A stretch of 64,000 nt of DNA from Chrysomallon squamiferum (taxonomy: Eukaryota > Mollusca > Gastropoda > Neomphalida > Peltospiridae), in the NCBI GenBank assembly GCA_012295275.1, contig CM022674.1:9572260-9636259 (forward strand), in the 5' to 3' direction. The translations under genes and the position numbers were made by a program. The notes beneath the pieces are model-generated. The model searched no databases. It was not told the origin of the DNA and worked only from the letters and a program-made list of their open reading frames with translations. The number at the start of each line of letters is the position of its first letter. Positions within the stretch are counted from its first letter, which is position 1. Positions 13,183 to 26,173 of the stretch are shown here, in pieces.

Positions 13183-16100
13183 ATAAGAATATTAATTTAA
13201 GAATCTACATTGATTCTGTTATCTTGGGTTTCCCTTAGTTTAGCAAGTTCACTGGATTTGTTTTATAAACAGTTTATCGGTAGCCAGTGCTCTTATAGTT
13301 TTCATTATCTGTGTGCAGTAAGTTTAAAAACAATAAATTTATGCACCAGTTCTTTCTTTGACTTCTTTACTATAATGTTATTTATACTTTTCAACTGCTC
13401 AGACGACTCGTACTAATTTCTTTATATGCTCTATGGTTTTCTTTCGATACCTTGTTAACAAAATATTTAATTGTTTAAAATTGGACACATATTCTTTCGG
13501 TTCTTTGGACTTTACAGTCTGAAACGGTGTTAATCAGCTTTGCTTGACAACCATAAAATGAAGATGTTGTATGCGCGGACAGTCGAATGATAGCAAATTA
13601 CTGAAATGGGATCATTAGCTGATAATATTGCTTCACTTAGAACAAAAAGCAAACATATTAAGTTGGTCTGATGTGACGGTCGGTCTGGGTATGGTCTGAG
13701 TACCAGACAAAATTAATCGGCTGAAAAAAAATAGATCAACTTTCTCCGTCTAGACCAACATTCGTTGTGTGCGCTGCCTTCAGCTCTTAGCACAGCGATA
13801 ATGTAATCCTCTCCTACACCTCTTCCGTCACATTTCTCTATCCCGTGACGGTCAGAAATATTTTACTACGTTTTATTTATTTATTTTCTTTCTTTTTTCT
13901 TTTTTTTTTTTTTCTTTTTAAAGAAAAATTCATAATGGTCTACTGCTCTGTTTGTTGGTTTCCAGATACATATTAATGTTTTCAGTGACACAGATCATAA
14001 ATCTAAAAAAAAATTCAGTAGAGATTAATATTCCAATAGATCGTTTTGGAATTGTTTTTGAGAGATAAAGTTTGTCTGTCAGACTTATGTAATTTTCACC
14101 AATATCCTTTACAGAAACTATATCTATCTTCCTTAAAATTTATGTTTCTGATCATATTGGAGTACTTCTTCACATACATTGCTTTAAATTAGACTCATAT
14201 ATTCCGTTGAGAAACACAGACACCCACACTGTTTAAAATAATTTAATCTGAATTGAATTTTTATAAATGTGCTAGTGTTTAGTAATTTAAATAAAGTTCA
14301 TTTTACAAATTTGAACTTGTTTTGTACCATGCTTGAGTTTGGAATATATAATCCATATTGTCCAGTGAAATGAAGAAAAATAAAATAAAAATTAAGCAAA
14401 TATTTCACTGGCAGGCTAGCCTACGCCGACAATCATTTTATTTATTTTTAATACATAATTCATAAGTAACTTAGAAGTAATTAATTTTATATAGTAACAG
14501 TAAAAATCGCCAACATATTTTGCATCAGTTTAATGTTAATATAGTTCCTTTATAATAAAAATTATTTTGGTTCTTCCTTTAAAAATCTAAAGAATACTTT
14601 TTACTGATATCTATTTTAATCTTTTGATCTTCTGTTAATTATTTGTCTGACCTTAATTCGATAGAAAATTAAAACATATATTATGTTGTTTTAAAGACTA
14701 TTATATTTACACTGAACATTGTGATGAGTTTACTTTTCTTTCATTGATTATCAGTTTCACCAATTTGGCAATAAAAGCTTAGACTGCTGTTTTGAGTATG
14801 ATTCAGGCTCTTTGTTCTTTTGTAAATTAAAACTGAGAAAGCGGCTGTGAGAAGTAATATTAAACAGTTTACATGATACTCAGCCTGAGTTCACTAACTG
14901 ATACTAAATTCTGTTGTTCGCGGAACAGTGGGGAATAAAAAGTGAACAACAACATAACAACAAACCAGCTATATCGCAAACTTCCCGAAATTTTTCTGCT
15001 TCCCTATAGTGACATTTTTTTATGCAACGGTTATTGTGTTTGTTCATTTGAAAAAAGTCATTTTTTTCTTCAGTTATTTAAATTATCTGAAATTAAATAA
15101 TTTTAAAGTACATATTACAGTTGGTGGCATAAAACAAAAATGTAAAATAAATAAATAAGAATAATTAAAATAAAATCGAAACATTCACTTTTCAAAATCA
15201 CTGATTATAATATAACTTTTACATCATGAGCAGAATCGTTTTGCTTAGAATTTTTGATGTCTATAAAATAACAGCACAGCTGGATCAAATTAATCACTAA
15301 TCGAACTTTTGTTTTGGTCTTGATGAAGTCTTTCTTTTGTACAACATTTCTTTGTGGTAATTCTTCGTCTCGTCCGGTCTCGGAAATTACCGATAATATC
15401 AATACCGGTAAATTACCGGCAGATATTCTCAATACCGGTTTTCACCGGTTTACCCCGGTTTTAGTCAGTTTGTGCATGGGAAAAGCTACTTGCGGGTCTT
15501 TTGTGGACACTGTTTTCTCTTACACATACTCATATTATTTATTATTTGACACTCATCTGACAGCATTATTCATTATCCTCCTTTTCCTACCCATCTTCAG
15601 ATTACCTATTTAAGATTATATTCTGTTTCAAGTCCTGTCTGAATGGAAACTCTGAAGTCACTCTTTATATATATATATAATGCACGAATAAAACCTTATG
15701 GTGTGAAAAAAAAGGGTTTAATCTCGCTGTTTCTCCGAACGTGTTTCACGAACGTCGATCATACAGTACTTGTTACATTTAATTGGTTAACTCTACGAGC
15801 TGTCTTCCCACAAAACGTCTCGACCAAAAAACCAAAGCTTGTTATGTTAGAAAATGGGTTAAAATAATAAAATAGCAGGTCACTGAGTACTAGTCTCCTC
15901 TTTGGTTTGAAATTTGCTTCCTGAAGTCCACTCTCACACACAAACAGATTCTCAAGAACATCCTTTCTAAAGTAATTTGTTAAATATTATTCAAGGAAAA
16001 TTCACCTTCGTCTCCATTTAATTCTCCATGTAACTTTTGTAAGTATATTTAAGATTTTCTAATTTATCCTTCTAAATGTATTTCGACATCTAGATATTTT

Positions 16101-17090
16101 TACTTTGATTTATTTGGTGTAAAAACTATGTTTATAGTACAAGTAGAAGTGAGATTATGAATTTTCAAAAACAAATATTTTTTATTTTTTTATTTTTAAC
16201 CATATGAATATTTTAGCGCCAATTAATGATTTTACCAAATTTGGCTTCACATATCAATGTAAATATACTTTGCAAAGATATGAAAAAATGTATATATTTA
16301 AATTGTACATGAAAACAAATTAGCTAAAATTACAGATTACTTGATTGTACACAAGATTAACTGAACTTGTATTCTGAAAGACTAAATTACGCCCGCCAGG
16401 TATATACAAATATATATTTAAATATATCTTATACATACACATAAACAGCACTCACTTAATCTCAGTGTGTATGATCGTTACGTTAACATTACTCTTGCTA
16501 CCAGTTTTCAGATGAGTTGTGATCAAGAGATACGATTAAATGCATAACCTAATCTTAATCACTCTGTACACCCGTATTAGTGGAACAGACCATAGCCTCC
16601 AGTGCAGTGGACTGCTTCAGTCAATCTCTACAGGCATCCAGCAAAGTGGGCATGAACCATAACAATACAAACTGACTAAAAAGAGGGATAGGATTATTTT
16701 TTAAAACCTGTTTTCCGAACTCTTTCACAGATATTAATATCAAAAGTTATAAAATTTTGCAGGACTAAATTTACTTTAAATTCACAACGTGTATAACGTA
16801 CAAACTAAGTAAGCAGATTAAACTTGTTTTGCCGTGATCGTATATAAAATAAACCCCACAAAAAACCACACAAAAAACCAACACAAAAAAACTCCACCAA
16901 CAACAGAAAACGTATAATTATATCTAGAGAAACCTAAGATAAAAGTTACACGTGACTGGCGCGGTCGAGTAATAATCTTTCGAACGCTTCGGCAACTCTC
17001 GGAATTCGAGAATATTAATTTTGTATATTTCTCAGATTTTATATGGATTTTCCGATCCAGTAAATAGAGGGACAAGTGTACTACTGCTAT

Positions 17091-17121
17091 TAATAATAAT
17101 AACAATAACAATAACAATAAC

Positions 17122-17181
<60 letters not shown>

Positions 17182-17200
17182 GAGGAGGAGGAGAAGGAGG
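17091..17200. repeat. (AAC)n/(AAT)n/(GAG)n compound repeat
   Basis: AAT and AAC units, then a long uninterrupted AAT run to about 17,178, then GAG-rich purine sequence to about 17,200. Overlapping open frames on both strands encode only single-residue or dipeptide runs and are not genes. Confidence 0.9.
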
Positions 17201-19205
17201 GGATACATATAAAAAAAAAAAAAATTCTGAGGCATGAAAGGAAAGTCTTGCTAAAGATACATCGATACTCATTAGCTGAATAAGTGGTCTAAGTATGCAC
17301 ATGGTGTATCGCCTAGAGTGTAAAAAACTTCAAAATCGCTATACACTTCGGTTAACTATAAAGGTTATTTTACCCGAATTTTCCTGCTATAAAAGCTTTA
17401 CAGTTAGTTATTGCCTAAAGCAAAATATAATGCACCGCGTGACCGGAAGTGTCCAACAATTCAACCAAGTTAAATGAAAAATATCGTCTTTTAAAACAAG
17501 CACATGAAACTAAAAAAATAATAAAAATAAAAATAAAAATAAATAAATAACTAAATAATAATGAATAGAGATGCAAAAAAAAATAAAAAATAAAAACGAA
17601 GAGAAACTAAAATAAGCGCCAGACAAAACTATCTGTTTCAGGTTACCATGTCGTGCGCAGCTAGTTAAATAACAGTTTGTTCTTAAAATGTTTAAATAAG
17701 TAATAAGTTTATTTATGGAAAGTCAGAACCTCTTTATAAAGATTTGTTTTAAAACAACTCAGTCGCACTCAGCATTTTTGAGTCAGACCACGCAACACCA
17801 AATTACATTTCTATGCAGCATCTTCTTGCTGCAATTAGGAAAATTTAATCCCGCTGTGATTCCATTAATAGATATTCTAAATGGAATATTTGATTGTATC
17901 GCATAAAGGGAGATCGATGAAGTGTCAGTCCTGATAACTGATGGTCCCGTACCTCACCGTGTCATTGGGAGAAAAACTGTTAAAAGAAAATGGGCAAAAA
18001 ATATTTGCTATAAGATCTTTAAACACTTCTTATCCTGATTTTACCGTTTTTTCACCGATTTGGAATATTAACGCCTAGAAAGGCTGACAGTCAAAACTGC
18101 TTTGCAAATTCTTGAGAATGTTAACTGCTTCTAGTGTTTGAAAGTCTTTCTGAGATGGAGTATGAACACTGATCTTTGTGCTCACTCTAATGATATAAGT
18201 GATCTTTCACTTCCAACTGGTCTTTTTTTTAGTATTTATTTAAGACTGTTATATATCAGTTAATTTTATTATTCTTCTTTCATAATTATACAGCCTTCTT
18301 ACATAATTCAATAAATACAATATCTTAACTTAATTACAGGTAATTTAGGGTTAGATTTAATAAAAAAAAAAATTACTTCAGTCAGTTCTGTTATTTCAAG
18401 TTTTTTCTCTCTTGTTATTTCACGTCTTATCTATTCTATTATTTCACGTTTTACCTCTCCTGTGATTTCAGGTTTTATCTATTCTATTGTTGTTGTTGTT
18501 GTTGTTATTATTATTATTATACATTTTTTTCTTGACTACGATTAAATGTGAGAGCATTAGTGTGCTGTGAAGGCAGTAATTCAAATATTTCCATCGGATA
18601 TATTCTGTCTTTGCACGAAATTAAGTAACATCATCGCTTCAGTTCCCAACCATAATTCAGTTATTAATTTGTTCTGACTTTGCATGTAGCGTTATTTTTC
18701 GACATACTTCATCTCTTACGTGTAATCTCCACTGAATAAGTTACTCGTTTTGCAGTAATGATACGTGAGCAGCATTCCACAGTGACTGATGTGCGGGATT
18801 ACTTGTGAATGTGTGATGGCAAAGATAGCAAGTTATTAAATCTGATCTTGTGTTCACTGATCTTGTTTGTCTCTCGCCTTGTTACTATCACCTGTTTTAG
18901 CTGACACATATACATATAGTTATAGATCTGCAAAAAAAATTAAAAAACATTTACTGTCATGTTATACAAATATGCATTATAATATATATTTGTGTTTGAT
19001 TTATTTTGTGGCTGTAATCTGATTTATTTAAGTTTGTTTATAATAAATGGATTGCATATACTTATGATTTATCTTTTTTGCTTTTTTTCACAAGTTTCTT
19101 TTTATTTTATAATCACATTAGCGTAAGGCATAAATAATTTTAAAAAGTCGTGTAATAAAAACAAACATTCTGCATTGACATGACCTTAATATGTTAAGCT
19201 ATTTA

Positions 19206-19326
<121 letters not shown>

Positions 19327-19825
19327 TTCTCTTTCTCCACTGTGATGACAAAGGAAAGAGTCAAGAAAATGGTTTTTAATTATTTTACTTCGCGCCAAAA
19401 ATATTGATAAAACACAGTAAAATGAACAATCTCTTCCATTGGCCATGTTTCTCATGTTTACAGACACTAAACGCAAATAGTTTCAAAACATTTGGTTGCA
19501 AAATCAAAAATTAACGTTGATTTATTGATTTACAATACATGTCTCTCCAATTAGAAGTTCGATTCTCACAGAGTTTGTACAAACTAGTTTTGTGTTAAAT
19601 AAACACTCTGGTGTTAAATTCCTAACTATGAAGGTATCATCGAAGTATGTGTAACTACGTGTTACCAAGTAAATCTTTTCTCCACAATGTGTACAAACTG
19701 ACTCGAGGCAGAACAGTTGTATAACTGAGTGATGCACTTGAAATTAATTGAATTACACAATGCGTTCTTCAGTACTTTTCACTGCAATGTGAAATTTAAC
19801 TGATATAATTATACATTTTATTCAA

Positions 19826-19829
<4 letters not shown>

Positions 19830-19912
<83 letters not shown>
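19830..19912. repeat. Long (CT)n microsatellite
   Basis: About 41 CT units, only about 500 bp from the previous tract and in the same orientation. Confidence 0.97.
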
Positions 19913-19914
<2 letters not shown>

Positions 19915-21187
19915 TTGTAACTTTGATTGTTTGATTGAATGATGATTACTGTATATAAACAACAAACAATAGACATTTTTCAACATCAAGCGATATAATC
20001 TTTTCATTCACAGAGTCAGTTCTATATCAGTTCTTAACATTGTTTCAAAAATTATAGGAACCTTAATATAAAAAATAAAAAATACAGTGAGATCTTTTTT
20101 AGGTTTGATACACAGAAAGTCAACTATAAGTAAATAGATAGTTCTGTTTTGTTTGGACTCTGTCACTACAAGCCCAATCTCGCTTTTGTTCTTAGGAGAA
20201 CAATTTTGCTACGATTTCTTTCCTGATAATATTTGTAAATTTTCAAACTTCGAGTAAATAAAACTGAATATTTTTTTTCATCTTTATTATTAGCGATATT
20301 ATGTAGTTCTGAACATTAAAATAATAATTCTGAAATATAAATAGTTTACTTTGGCCATTTATTCATTACTATAAAGGTACATTGTATACAAATAATTTCA
20401 CTGATTGCACTGAAAACGTTTAACGTATAATCAGCATAGAGTTCCAGAGGTACATATAATAACAAATAGCAACAAACTTTCATTTTATCGTTTCAAGTTA
20501 TATGTTCTTGTTATATCCTCAAATTATGACTTTTTTCAAACTTGTATTGTACAATTACAATATATATATATATAAATAATTTAAAAAAACCAAACACAAT
20601 ATAAATATAAAATCAAATAAATATGGCAAAACAAATCTGTTTATTATCCCAAACACAAATTATAGGGAAAACATATTTTTCTTTTGTTTTCATTTTTTTT
20701 TTTTTTGTTATTGTTGTTGTTTTTTTGTTTTGTGTTTTTTTAGCCGACTTCGATCCATTTTGGAAAATAAAATAAAATATAATAAAATAAATAAATAAAT
20801 AAATAAATAAAACGTTTTAATACCTGCAATAGAATGCTTTCTAAATTACAGCAACTGAATAAACAAAAATAAAGAAAGAAAAGAAAAAGAATTAAAAGAA
20901 AATTAAAATAAAATAAAATAAATAACTAAAGAAAGAAAGAAAAAGAAAGAAAGAAACTAAAATGAAGTAAAATAAAATATTTCCAACTGAATGATTATAA
21001 GATATATGTTTATAAAACTGTATAATCGATGTTGTAGGGCTGGGATAGAAACATAAAAAACTGAGTACAGGTTTAATAAAGCCTGTTTCCTCTTTTTTCT
21101 GTCGAAACATATCTCAAACTATTCCATTTTATCCTTCATGAAATTTTTCTGTGAATTAACTGACAGTCAGAAATGAACAATTTCTAG

Positions 21188-22393
21188 TTATTTACATCTT
21201 TTGATCAACTGTTTCAAATCATCGCGAAACGCTCTGTTCATGAAAGCGTATATGAATGGGTTGGCCACGTTGTTAAGAAAGTAAATATTGAACAATATTA
21301 AATTGAACGGTATCATCTGTAAGCCAATCAGCCACGAAGGCAGAAATGAAACAATGAAAACGATTGTGACTACAAACAACATTCCTGCTGTTTTTATGTT
21401 GGCATAAAGCGTTTTCTCTCTAATTGCCGTCTGTCTGCTGGACGACGACTTCTTTGGCAGCGCTGACTTTTCCTTTTCAGAAGATCCATTTCCGTTTACT
21501 GCTGTCATCTGAGTCTCCTCCAAGATCGTCTGTTCAGCGCCGTTGACGCTGGTGTAGCAGCTCATTCGTTTGCGCCTAGAACGCCAACGACGACGCAGCA
21601 AAATTGATCGGTAAATAAGCGCATATAGAACAAGAACGATAATGAACGAAATTAGAAAAAGGGCAGCATAAACTTTCTGATAGGTTTTCGTAAATTCCGT
21701 GCTTAGAATCAATGAGTTAGGTTTGCATACATCACCATATACTAAAATTGTTTTATAGTGGATTTCCGTGCCATTATTATAATCAGATTCGTTCAGATAT
21801 GTTTCATTGTAGTAATCCCAAATACCGACTTGTTTAGAAGAGTTGTTGCTTTTTAAAAGGAGCGCACTGAAATTTCGTTCCAGTGGAACTGACTCAAGTT
21901 CATGCACTCCAAAATTTAAAGCAGTTATTACTCCTAGCACGAATGATAAGACAATAAGACACATGACGCTTATTTTTGCACGTTCCACAGTCAGCGCTCG
22001 AAGAAACGGGTGACAGATGCAAAAGTATCTATCGAATGCAATGGCAACCATGATAAATGCAGACAGTGGGACATTAGACGTTATGCAAAACAAGTATATT
22101 TTACAAACACTGTCGTACACGAATTCATAGCTTAGTAGTTCCGCGGCGATTGTGTACGGTACGACAACGAGGCACACTAAGAAATCTGTGATAGCAAGTG
22201 CAAGGATAAACACATTGGAGGTGGTTTTATCTCGTTTTTTGTAGTAAATGTAGAACGCCAGAGCGTTACCCACGATGCCCGAGAAAGAAAACAACGACAG
22301 CATCGTGATTACGACAATCATCTGCACTTCTCCTAGCTGTGGTTCTGCAAAGTCCGGTGTCTTAGTCACGTTTGAAGTTAACATAGCGGTCAT
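21188..22393 (-). CDS. Orphan class A (rhodopsin-family) GPCR
   Basis: Seven-transmembrane receptor of 401 aa in one coding exon. Landmarks: GN in TM1 (N43), LAITD in TM2 (D70), TM3 cysteine C97 paired with C223 in loop 2, DRY at 121-123, FLP in TM6 (P352), NPFIY at 378-382, then an amphipathic helix 8 ending near C400. Sequons are N8 and six in a long second extracellular loop (N174, N183, N184, N196, N201, N207). Oddities: TM4 lacks the usual tryptophan, TM5 lacks the usual proline, and CWxP in TM6 reads SFLP. The third intracellular loop is basic and serine-rich. The start at 22,393 is preferred because a polypyrimidine tract and CAG lie 3 nt before it, implying a 5' intron. An in-frame ATG at 22,417 would add eight residues that are the translated tract. 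The ligand is unknown; a peptide or amine receptor expanded in molluscs is plausible. Confidence 0.9.
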   Translation of the reverse strand: MTAMLTSNVTKTPDFAEPQLGEVQMIVVITMLSLFSFSGIVGNALAFYIYYKKRDKTTSNVFILALAITDFLVCLVVVPYTIAAELLSYEFVYDSVCKIYLFCITSNVPLSAFIMVAIAFDRYFCICHPFLRALTVERAKISVMCLIVLSFVLGVITALNFGVHELESVPLERNFSALLLKSNNSSKQVGIWDYYNETYLNESDYNNGTEIHYKTILVYGDVCKPNSLILSTEFTKTYQKVYAALFLISFIIVLVLYALIYRSILLRRRWRSRRKRMSCYTSVNGAEQTILEETQMTAVNGNGSSEKEKSALPKKSSSSRQTAIREKTLYANIKTAGMLFVVTIVFIVSFLPSWLIGLQMIPFNLILFNIYFLNNVANPFIYAFMNRAFRDDLKQLIKRCK

Positions 22394-22420
22394 TTTCTGA
22401 AGAAGAAAAAGAAACATGGC
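22394..22420 (-). promoter_or_regulatory. Splice acceptor of the GPCR exon
   Basis: On the minus strand a pyrimidine tract (TTTCTTTTTCTTCTTCAG) ends at 22,397, followed by AAA and the ATG at 22,393. This strongly resembles a 3' splice site, so the gene probably has a non-coding first exon further upstream (higher coordinate). Confidence 0.6.
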
Positions 22421-22527
22421 TTAAACATAATATTTAAAAACATCAAATTAATTTTTATATTCACAATCATTTGTTTGTTTGTTTGTTTGTATGGTTGTTT
22501 TCCTTAACTTAGCTTTGTCAATGTGTA

Positions 22528-22532
<5 letters not shown>

Positions 22533-22588
<56 letters not shown>
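22533..22588. repeat. (GT)n microsatellite
   Basis: About 27 GT units, followed by degenerate GTAT repeats to about 22,675. It lies upstream of the GPCR. Confidence 0.95.
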
Positions 22589-22590
<2 letters not shown>

Positions 22591-23887
22591 AAATGTATGT
22601 ATCTATTTGTGGGTGTGTCTGTATGGGTGTGTCACTATATGTGTGTATGTATGTATATATGTATGTACGCGTGTGGTTTGATACATGTTTACTGTTAAAT
22701 TACAGATGAAGAAGGAATAACTAAATTTGGAATTTATTTAAAAAATTATTAACAAGAACTGGAAAATAGCCAACACACACACACACACAAAAAAAATAAA
22801 TAAATAAATAAAATAAAATAATACAATAACAAAAAACACAACAAATATAACAACAAGAACAAAAATAATAATAATAAATAATAAATAAATTTAAAAAATA
22901 TATTACAAATGGTGGCGTAAAAACAAAAATGTAATATAAATAAATAAACAGCTGAAGAAAAAAAAAAGAAAAAAGAAAATAAACCTTATTTTATTAATGT
23001 CTATCCTTTCTTTCATTTTATTATTATTAGGTTAACTTTTTATAATGGCCAAGATCACTCACAAACTGAAATTCACCTTCTGTGAATAAATGTACGCAAT
23101 AATTCAAGATGAAGAGCATCTCGACAAGTAAATGATAGGAGAATGGAGATGTTATGTTCTGTTGACTGAACCAATTCCACAGAGTTTTAGATTTTGTGTG
23201 AGGCGGGCTGCCGTCTTAATAACCCTAATGTGGAGTGTGTTTCCACAAATACAAAACTGTTACCTATCAATCAAAGAGACAACTGGTTGCGTATCGAGCT
23301 ATGTTAGTTTTTAATTAATACTAGTTACAAGACAGGCAACAGTCTAATACTTTAAAGAATATTCACAGCAAATTACCACTGATAACTATTAATTTAACAA
23401 TTAACTACTTGCGTATTCTAATTGTTTTCTGGAATAGTTACTTCAAATAATAACAACAACAATAATAACAATATCACTACTACTACTACTACTAATAATA
23501 ATAATAGTAATAATAGTAATAATAATTTCAGATGTTGATTAAACTGTCATAAAAGTTTTCTAAGTTAATTACTCTTACCTGTGGAATAACAGAGAAAACA
23601 TTAATAATAAAAATAAATAGAGTGCCTCGAAATCTTAAAAATAATTTGAAATTAAGACGAGGGATACAATAACTGATATTTGTGTGAATAATATATCTTT
23701 TTTAATATGGAAAAACACAATAAAGAAAATGGGAGAAAAGAAAATTAATTATGTCTACAAAAATTTACAAATATTCATAAAGTGTTATTTAAGATGATCT
23801 GAGAGCAAGACCCGCTGTTACGTCTGAATTCCAGTATATGTTTTTGCTATTAATACAGTTATGGATAAAATGAAAAGTAAGCTGTAT

Positions 23888-23914
23888 ACACCTGTAGCCT
23901 AGGACTACAGGTGT
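23888..23914. repeat. 27-bp palindrome with CCTAGG core
   Basis: Perfect 10-bp arms ACACCTGTAG and CTACAGGTGT around CCTAGGA. A related copy in inverted orientation lies at 24,490-24,506 (TGTAG-TCCTAGG-CTACA). Both are flanked on corresponding sides by AGTAAGCTGTA, suggesting the ends of one inverted-repeat element of about 600 bp. Confidence 0.65.
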
Positions 23915-24777
23915 TTGGATGTTCTTCAAATGTTCTTCACATATCTGTTCGATACCATTGAGCAGAAATAATATAAGTTTGAATTTTTCTCCATCTATTC
24001 TTCTATAGTCAGTAGTCCATCTCTTTCTTTCTTTCATTTCTTTCAAATACATGAACATTGATAGGTACAATCCACATAAACTTTTTCAAATAATCATTTA
24101 ATCTGTGACAGAATTAATAGAGAAACTGACCAATGATAGACTAAATGGAGCTGCAGTGAGAGAAATTTTAAACAGAAAGTATTTCGGTATAAACAAATCA
24201 TTTTTTCTTATTAATAAAGTGTTAGGATAAGACTGCGTCACTGTTTTAGTGATTAGACATAAATGGCAATAAACAGTTTATCAGCAATTATAATAATATA
24301 AATCGGATGCAAATACATTGCAGATCGAATAGAAATGTTGATTTTTTTAAAACAGCAACTGTAAAAATTATAGAGTAAAGCTGAAAATAAATGTTTATAA
24401 ATATTAAAGCAATTTGTTTATTTCAGTATCGCGCTTATTGTGACATGTAATTCAGGTGGCATAACTGTACATACGATTAGAACGGCACGTGTAGTCCTAG
24501 GCTACAGCTTACTAGTCATTTCTTGGCCACAACTCTTACTGGAAATGAGGATAAAACTATGGATTTGTAAAATCAGTGCCATCCAAAGCAAAACTGTTGT
24601 AGTGATTCAGTATCACAACTCAAGATTCTATATCGTAAATGAAGATTCTAACACATTCTAGTCTAAATAATCAGTCCAGATCCATTCACAACATTTCAGT
24701 CAGAGTGCTGCTGTCTTATGGCGTAAAAAGTTCTGGACAAACTGGATTTTTAAAAATTATGTAAATCAAGATGATTA

Positions 24778-24886
<109 letters not shown>

Positions 24887-25178
24887 TAGAACAATTATAT
24901 TATTTTTATTATTATGACTTTACCATCTGAACAACCAAACAGTTTACAATTAACTGCAAGATCCATTTCGACTATTTCTAAAGTAGAACATTATAATGAG
25001 TTTCAAACAATATTCTATCGGCAAAAATATTTTAATTATCGTATTATTATATAACAGAAATCTTTAATAAGTATGTAAAATAAAATAATCCTAAAGTGAT
25101 TATACCTGTAATTTCAATCAACATTTTTAAAATTTTTTTTTTTTTTTGGTTTCTTTAGCTTACTCTAAATTCTGCAAA

Positions 25179-25179
25179 A

Positions 25180-25250
<71 letters not shown>

Positions 25251-25270
25251 TAATTAATTAATTAATTAAT
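25179..25270. repeat. (AAT)n then (TTAA)n compound microsatellite
   Basis: About 23 AAT units, then five TAAT/TTAA units. Confidence 0.95.
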
Positions 25271-26084
25271 AAAATCCAACATAAAACAAAACTGCTACAT
25301 TGTTTCTCTTTGATATTACTTACTACAAAGGCATAATTATATAAGCAGTTTACACTGCTATACTGGACTCAGCAAATTAATTTTCAGAAAAAAAAGAAAA
25401 ACATTAAATTAAAACTAAATTTATAAATTAACTTAAATGATTAATAAAAGCCAACAGGAACTTCTAGAAGAAATACAGAAAATACTTCTTTTAAGAATTG
25501 AGTTTTTTATCGTGTGTGTGTGTATATATATATATATGAATACACACACACACAAACACACACACATCTATATAAATATATATATATACACGCACACATA
25601 ATACACGTGTGTGTGTGTGTGTGTATGATTTTCGAAATTATTTATTTATTTATTTATTTTGATTATGATAAAATTTAAAACAAAATTTAAAAAATGATTC
25701 TTACCCGTTTTTTTCGAATTCCTATGCTCTTACGAATAAAATCACAAATAGTATTCTAAAACAAAAACGTTTTTCACATAAAGTTATCTTCCCAAGTGTT
25801 TTCCATTTATACATACACTGCTCGAGACAATGAAAATTAATAACAAAAAGTATTTTGTTCTTGTAAGGTATCGATCAGATACCGTGGTGTTCGGTTTGAT
25901 AAACACTTCATTAATTCACAGCTCTAGCTTATCACTGCGCGCCAATCTGCTAGTTGTTCTGTCCAAGTGCCCAGATTGAGTCTGCTTTCCTTTCCACACC
26001 GAGCGACCAACTTGACGTCAGTGTACATCTACATCGACAGATGCAGGGTTCTCGCAGTTGTTTTCTCTACTTGTGAAGTTCATG

Positions 26085-26086
<2 letters not shown>

Positions 26087-26169
<83 letters not shown>
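26087..26169. repeat. Long (CT)n microsatellite
   Basis: About 41 CT units without interruption. The open frame crossing it is not a gene. Confidence 0.97.

Positions 26170-26173
<4 letters not shown>

Noticed and set aside
15205-15613. Overlapping frames of 75 and 99 codons on opposite strands
   Set aside because: No domain signature; the best-looking part is the ACCGG repeat cluster.
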